Shown here: positions 5,278-7,528 of the stretch, piece by piece
Layout: each line of letters starts with the position of its first letter
Numbering within the stretch: position 1 is the stretch's first letter
Assembly (NCBI GenBank): GCA_947504795.1
Contig: CANNJG010000091.1
Span: 1-7,528 of the forward strand
Direction of reading: 5' to 3'
From: Legionellaceae bacterium
Lineage (GTDB): Bacteria > Pseudomonadota > Gammaproteobacteria > Legionellales > Legionellaceae
DNA: 7,528 bases
Notes under the pieces: model-generated
Told to the model about the DNA's origin: nothing
What the model saw: only the letters and a program-made list of their open reading frames with translations
Database searches by the model: none
Made by a program: the position numbers and the translations under genes

Positions 5278-7287
5278 TCAAACGAGGGCAAGAGAGTGAA
5301 TTAAGCGCAGTCCTTCTGCTTTGATGCGATCAGCGGTGATCCCTAAACTGGTATAAATGTCGGGTGCAGGTGCAGACTCCCCATACCGATCTAAACCAAT
5401 CACAACGCCGTCCATGCCGGTAAAACGATACCAATATCCTGTTGCGCCGGCTTCAATGGCGATACGTTTACGAATAGCGTGGGGTAATACGGCTTCTTGA
5501 TAATCTAAATCTTGCGCCAAAAAGCGTTCAACACAAGGGAACGATACGACGCGCGTAGCAATTCCTTCTGCACGCAATGCTATCGCACTTTCCAAAGCGA
5601 TACCTAGCTCCGAACCGGTAGCGAGCAAGATCAACTCAGGGGGCTCTGAACTTTCAGAAACAACATAGCCACCTTTTGCAATCTCAATACTTTGATCGGC
5701 CGGTCGATGAATACTCGGCAAGTTTTGACGTGATAATAGTAGGCAGGAGGGTCCTGTATGGTGTTCTAGGGATTTTTCCCAAGCAATCGCTGTTTCTAAT
5801 AAATCCGCAGGTCGCCAGACATGAAGATTAGGTGTTAAACGTAACATAGCAGCATGTTCGATGGGTTGATGGGTTGGCCCATCTTCGCCTAACCCAATTG
5901 AATCATGGCTCAATACAAAAACAACTCTTTGTTGCATCAGCGCAGCCATGCGAATAGCGGAGCGCGCATAATCTGAAAATACTAAAAAGGTCCCACCATA
6001 GGGAATAAACCCGCCATGCAGCGCTAGCCCGGTTAGAATGGCACTCATCCCAAATTCGCGAACACCGTAATGAAGATAGTTTCCTGACCAATTACTGGCG
6101 CTAATAGGGTATGTACCGGACCAATCTGTGTTGTTAGAACCAGTGAGATCGGCGGAACCGCCCAATAATTCAGAGATGTGTGGTGCATAATATTCAATGC
6201 ACTGCTGCGACGCTTTTCGAGTCGCCATTATTTTGGTCTTGGCTTGACACGCTTCATGGAACTTTTGCGTTAACGTTAACCAATCATCCGGTAAATCCCC
6301 GTTAATGCGGCGTAAAAATTCAGAATATTCTTTAGGTTTACGCACTTTATACTCAAAACATTGTTCTAGCCAGTGTTGCTCAGCTTGGATCCCGGCATCA
6401 CTATGATTCCATGTTTGATAGAGATCCTCAGGAATGTGCCATGCGGGATAAGGCCATGCTAAACGGGTACGCAATTGCTCAATAGCCTCTGGACCTAAGG
6501 GTGCGCCATGCGTTTGGGCGCTCCCTGCTAAAGGGGTTCCGAAGCCAATCACTGTTTTGCAGATGATGAGTGAAGGGCGATCGGTTGCTGCTTGAGCATC
6601 ATGAATCGCTTGTGTTATGGCATCGGTATCGTGACCATCAATCGGTCCAATCACATGCCAATGGTACGCTTCAAAACGCTGTGCGGTATTATCCGTAAAC
6701 CAAGGGTGCACAGGACCATCGATAGAAATCCCGTTGTCATCATAGAAAACAATCAATTTACCCAGTGCTAAGGTGCCGGCAAAAGAACATACCTCATGAG
6801 AGATGCCCTCCATCAAACAGCCATCGCCAACGAACGCATAGGTGTAATGATCCACAAGTGTTGTGAGGGTATCGTTGAATTGTTGGCCTAATATTTTTTC
6901 GGCAATGGCCATGCCGACCGCATTTGCTAATCCCTGTCCAAGAGGACCCGTTGTGGTCTCAACGCCGGGCGTTTGTTTATATTCAGGGTGTCCCGGTGTT
7001 TTGGAGTGAAGTTGGCGGAACTGTTTGAGATCGTTAAGCGACACAGCATAACCGCTCAAGTGCAATAAGGAATACAACAGCATTGAGCCATGGCCATTGG
7101 ATAGCACAAACCGATCACGGTTGAACCAATGTGGATTTTTAGGATTGTGTTTGAGAAAGCGTTGCCATAAAACCGTCGCAATATCAGCCATACCAAGGGG
7201 CATTCCAGGATGCCCAGACTGTGCTTGTTCTACGGCATCAACACTTAAAAAACGGATGGCATTGGCGAGTAAATTGAGTTGAGTCAT
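5278..7287 (-). CDS. tkt: Transketolase
   Basis: This 669-residue thiamine-diphosphate enzyme moves two-carbon ketol units between sugar phosphates in the non-oxidative pentose-phosphate pathway. The length matches E. coli TktA (663), and the key residues fall at nearly the same numbers. Substrate or cofactor histidines are His26 (SGHPG), His66 (NGHGS), His100 (PGHPE), His260 (THGAPLG) and His473 (GPTHQP). The thiamine/Mg motif is GDGCLMEG with Asp155 and Asn185. The catalytic Glu411 (REFGM) is in the pyrimidine domain. Domain order is N-terminal PP domain (about 1-335), Pyr domain (about 355-525) and C-terminal domain (about 540-655). An in-frame TGA directly before the ATG rules out a longer start. 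The ribosome-binding site is weak (TGGA, six bases upstream). It is the first gene of the tkt-gap-pgk cluster, and glyceraldehyde 3-phosphate is the metabolite it shares with gap. Confidence 0.98.
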   Translation of the reverse strand: MTQLNLLANAIRFLSVDAVEQAQSGHPGMPLGMADIATVLWQRFLKHNPKNPHWFNRDRFVLSNGHGSMLLYSLLHLSGYAVSLNDLKQFRQLHSKTPGHPEYKQTPGVETTTGPLGQGLANAVGMAIAEKILGQQFNDTLTTLVDHYTYAFVGDGCLMEGISHEVCSFAGTLALGKLIVFYDDNGISIDGPVHPWFTDNTAQRFEAYHWHVIGPIDGHDTDAITQAIHDAQAATDRPSLIICKTVIGFGTPLAGSAQTHGAPLGPEAIEQLRTRLAWPYPAWHIPEDLYQTWNHSDAGIQAEQHWLEQCFEYKVRKPKEYSEFLRRINGDLPDDWLTLTQKFHEACQAKTKIMATRKASQQCIEYYAPHISELLGGSADLTGSNNTDWSGTYPISASNWSGNYLHYGVREFGMSAILTGLALHGGFIPYGGTFLVFSDYARSAIRMAALMQQRVVFVLSHDSIGLGEDGPTHQPIEHAAMLRLTPNLHVWRPADLLETAIAWEKSLEHHTGPSCLLLSRQNLPSIHRPADQSIEIAKGGYVVSESSEPPELILLATGSELGIALESAIALRAEGIATRVVSFPCVERFLAQDLDYQEAVLPHAIRKRIAIEAGATGYWYRFTGMDGVVIGLDRYGESAPAPDIYTSLGITADRIKAEGLRLIHSLALV

Positions 7288-7322
7288 TCAATGTCCAGAG
7301 ACTTATCTTCAACAAGGGCATT

Positions 7323-7351
7323 ATTGTCGCTCACTTACATCATTTCGGCAA
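7323..7351 (-). promoter_or_regulatory. Candidate sigma70 promoter of the tkt-gap-pgk operon
   Basis: On the minus strand TTGCCG (7351-7346) and GACAAT (7328-7323) each match the -35 and -10 consensus at four of six bases, with an ideal 17-base spacer. Transcription would start near 7316 and leave a leader of roughly 28 bases before the tkt ATG. The boxes are moderate matches, and AT-rich sequence further upstream (7380-7420) could hold another promoter. Confidence 0.45.
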
Positions 7352-7449
7352 GTCACAACCTATCATTTTTGGATATCTGTCGCATGCATTCAGAGTGGTC
7401 ATAATATATCCTATATTCCGCAGCAAATTCCCCATAATTTTCAATTAAC

Positions 7450-7528
7450 ATGATTTATATTAAATCAATCTGTCCGCTCCAAGAAAAAGATCTAACGAAA
7501 TTAAGAAATAGATCAACTCAATTAGCCC
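7450..7528 (+). CDS. Possible 5' end of a divergent gene running off the window (weak)
   Basis: An ATG at 7450 opens a plus-strand frame of 26 codons with no stop before the edge (starting MIYIKSICPLQEKDL). No ribosome-binding site precedes it and no clear promoter is visible. The Leu/Lys-rich segment (PLQEKDLTKLRNRS) could be the start of a helical, for example helix-turn-helix, domain, but 26 residues are too few to recognise a family. It may equally be chance in AT-rich intergenic DNA. Confidence 0.2.
   Translation, partial: MIYIKSICPLQEKDLTKLRNRSTQLA
7451..7467. repeat. 17-bp palindrome upstream of tkt
   Basis: TGATTTA (7451-7457) and TAAATCA (7461-7467) are perfect 7-base inverted repeats around a three-base TAT centre. 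The site lies about 135 bases before the likely tkt transcription start and at the start of the weak plus-strand frame. It resembles a dimeric regulator site in form, but no regulator can be assigned and AT-rich palindromes arise easily by chance. Confidence 0.35.

Noticed and set aside
5262..5291. Longer gap frame starting at a TTG at 5291
   Set aside because: It overlaps the end of tkt, adds ten non-conserved residues before the canonical start, and the ATG at 5261 has a good GGAG site.
7451..7470. FNR-like site in the upstream palindrome
   Set aside because: FNR sites need TTGAT and ATCAA separated by four bases; here the half-sites are nine bases apart and one differs.
7489..7514. GATCTA...TAGATC inverted repeat near the right edge
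   Set aside because: The six-base arms with a 14-base AT-rich loop are easily due to chance, and nothing else supports a function.

Overview
The window looks like chromosomal housekeeping DNA from a gammaproteobacterium, most likely in or near the order Legionellales (the Legionella/Coxiella side). The grounds are as follows. A tkt-gap-pgk carbon-metabolism cluster resembles the one I recall from those genera. A short FabI with a TYYG motif is paired with a fused MaoC-phosphotransacetylase protein. Two small secreted beta-barrel-type proteins begin, after the predicted signal-peptide cut, with Gly-x-Met, as many Legionella outer-membrane proteins do. Base composition appears to be in the mid-40s % GC. 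The genus cannot be fixed from this sequence alone.

Layout. All well-supported genes are on the minus strand and are read from right to left. From 7528 to 7288 lies a non-coding upstream region with a plausible sigma70-type promoter, a small palindrome, and a weak plus-strand reading frame that runs off the right edge. Then come transketolase (7287-5278), glyceraldehyde-3-phosphate dehydrogenase (5261-4269) and phosphoglycerate kinase (4258-3065), with gaps of 16 and 10 bases, so they are very probably one operon. Only 28 bases after pgk, and with no terminator visible, come two paralogous secreted proteins (3036-2350 and 2276-1599), separated by a spacer that carries a perfect 8-bp stem-loop. 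A short terminator-like hairpin (1554-1537) probably closes this unit. The last unit starts at a candidate promoter near 1440-1471, overlapped by a 30-bp inverted repeat. It holds fabI (1411-644) and, 21 bases on, the start of a MaoC-Pta fusion gene (622 to the left edge, incomplete).

How the genes work together. Tkt, Gap and Pgk link the non-oxidative pentose-phosphate pathway with lower glycolysis/gluconeogenesis in the cytoplasm. FabI and the MaoC-Pta protein belong to acyl-chain and acyl-CoA/acyl-phosphate metabolism. The two small proteins are predicted to be exported and inserted in the outer membrane; their function is unknown and nothing ties them biochemically to the sugar genes they follow.

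Two translation starts were set differently from the longest open frame. gap begins at the ATG at 5261, not at a TTG at 5291. The first outer-membrane gene begins at 3036, not 3054. Ribosome-binding sites support both, and for the latter so does gap-free collinearity with its paralogue. I saw no mobile element, CRISPR array, tRNA or rRNA gene, and no evidence of a new multi-gene system. The most noteworthy items are the tandem outer-membrane pair placed in the sugar operon and the inverted repeat at the fabI promoter.
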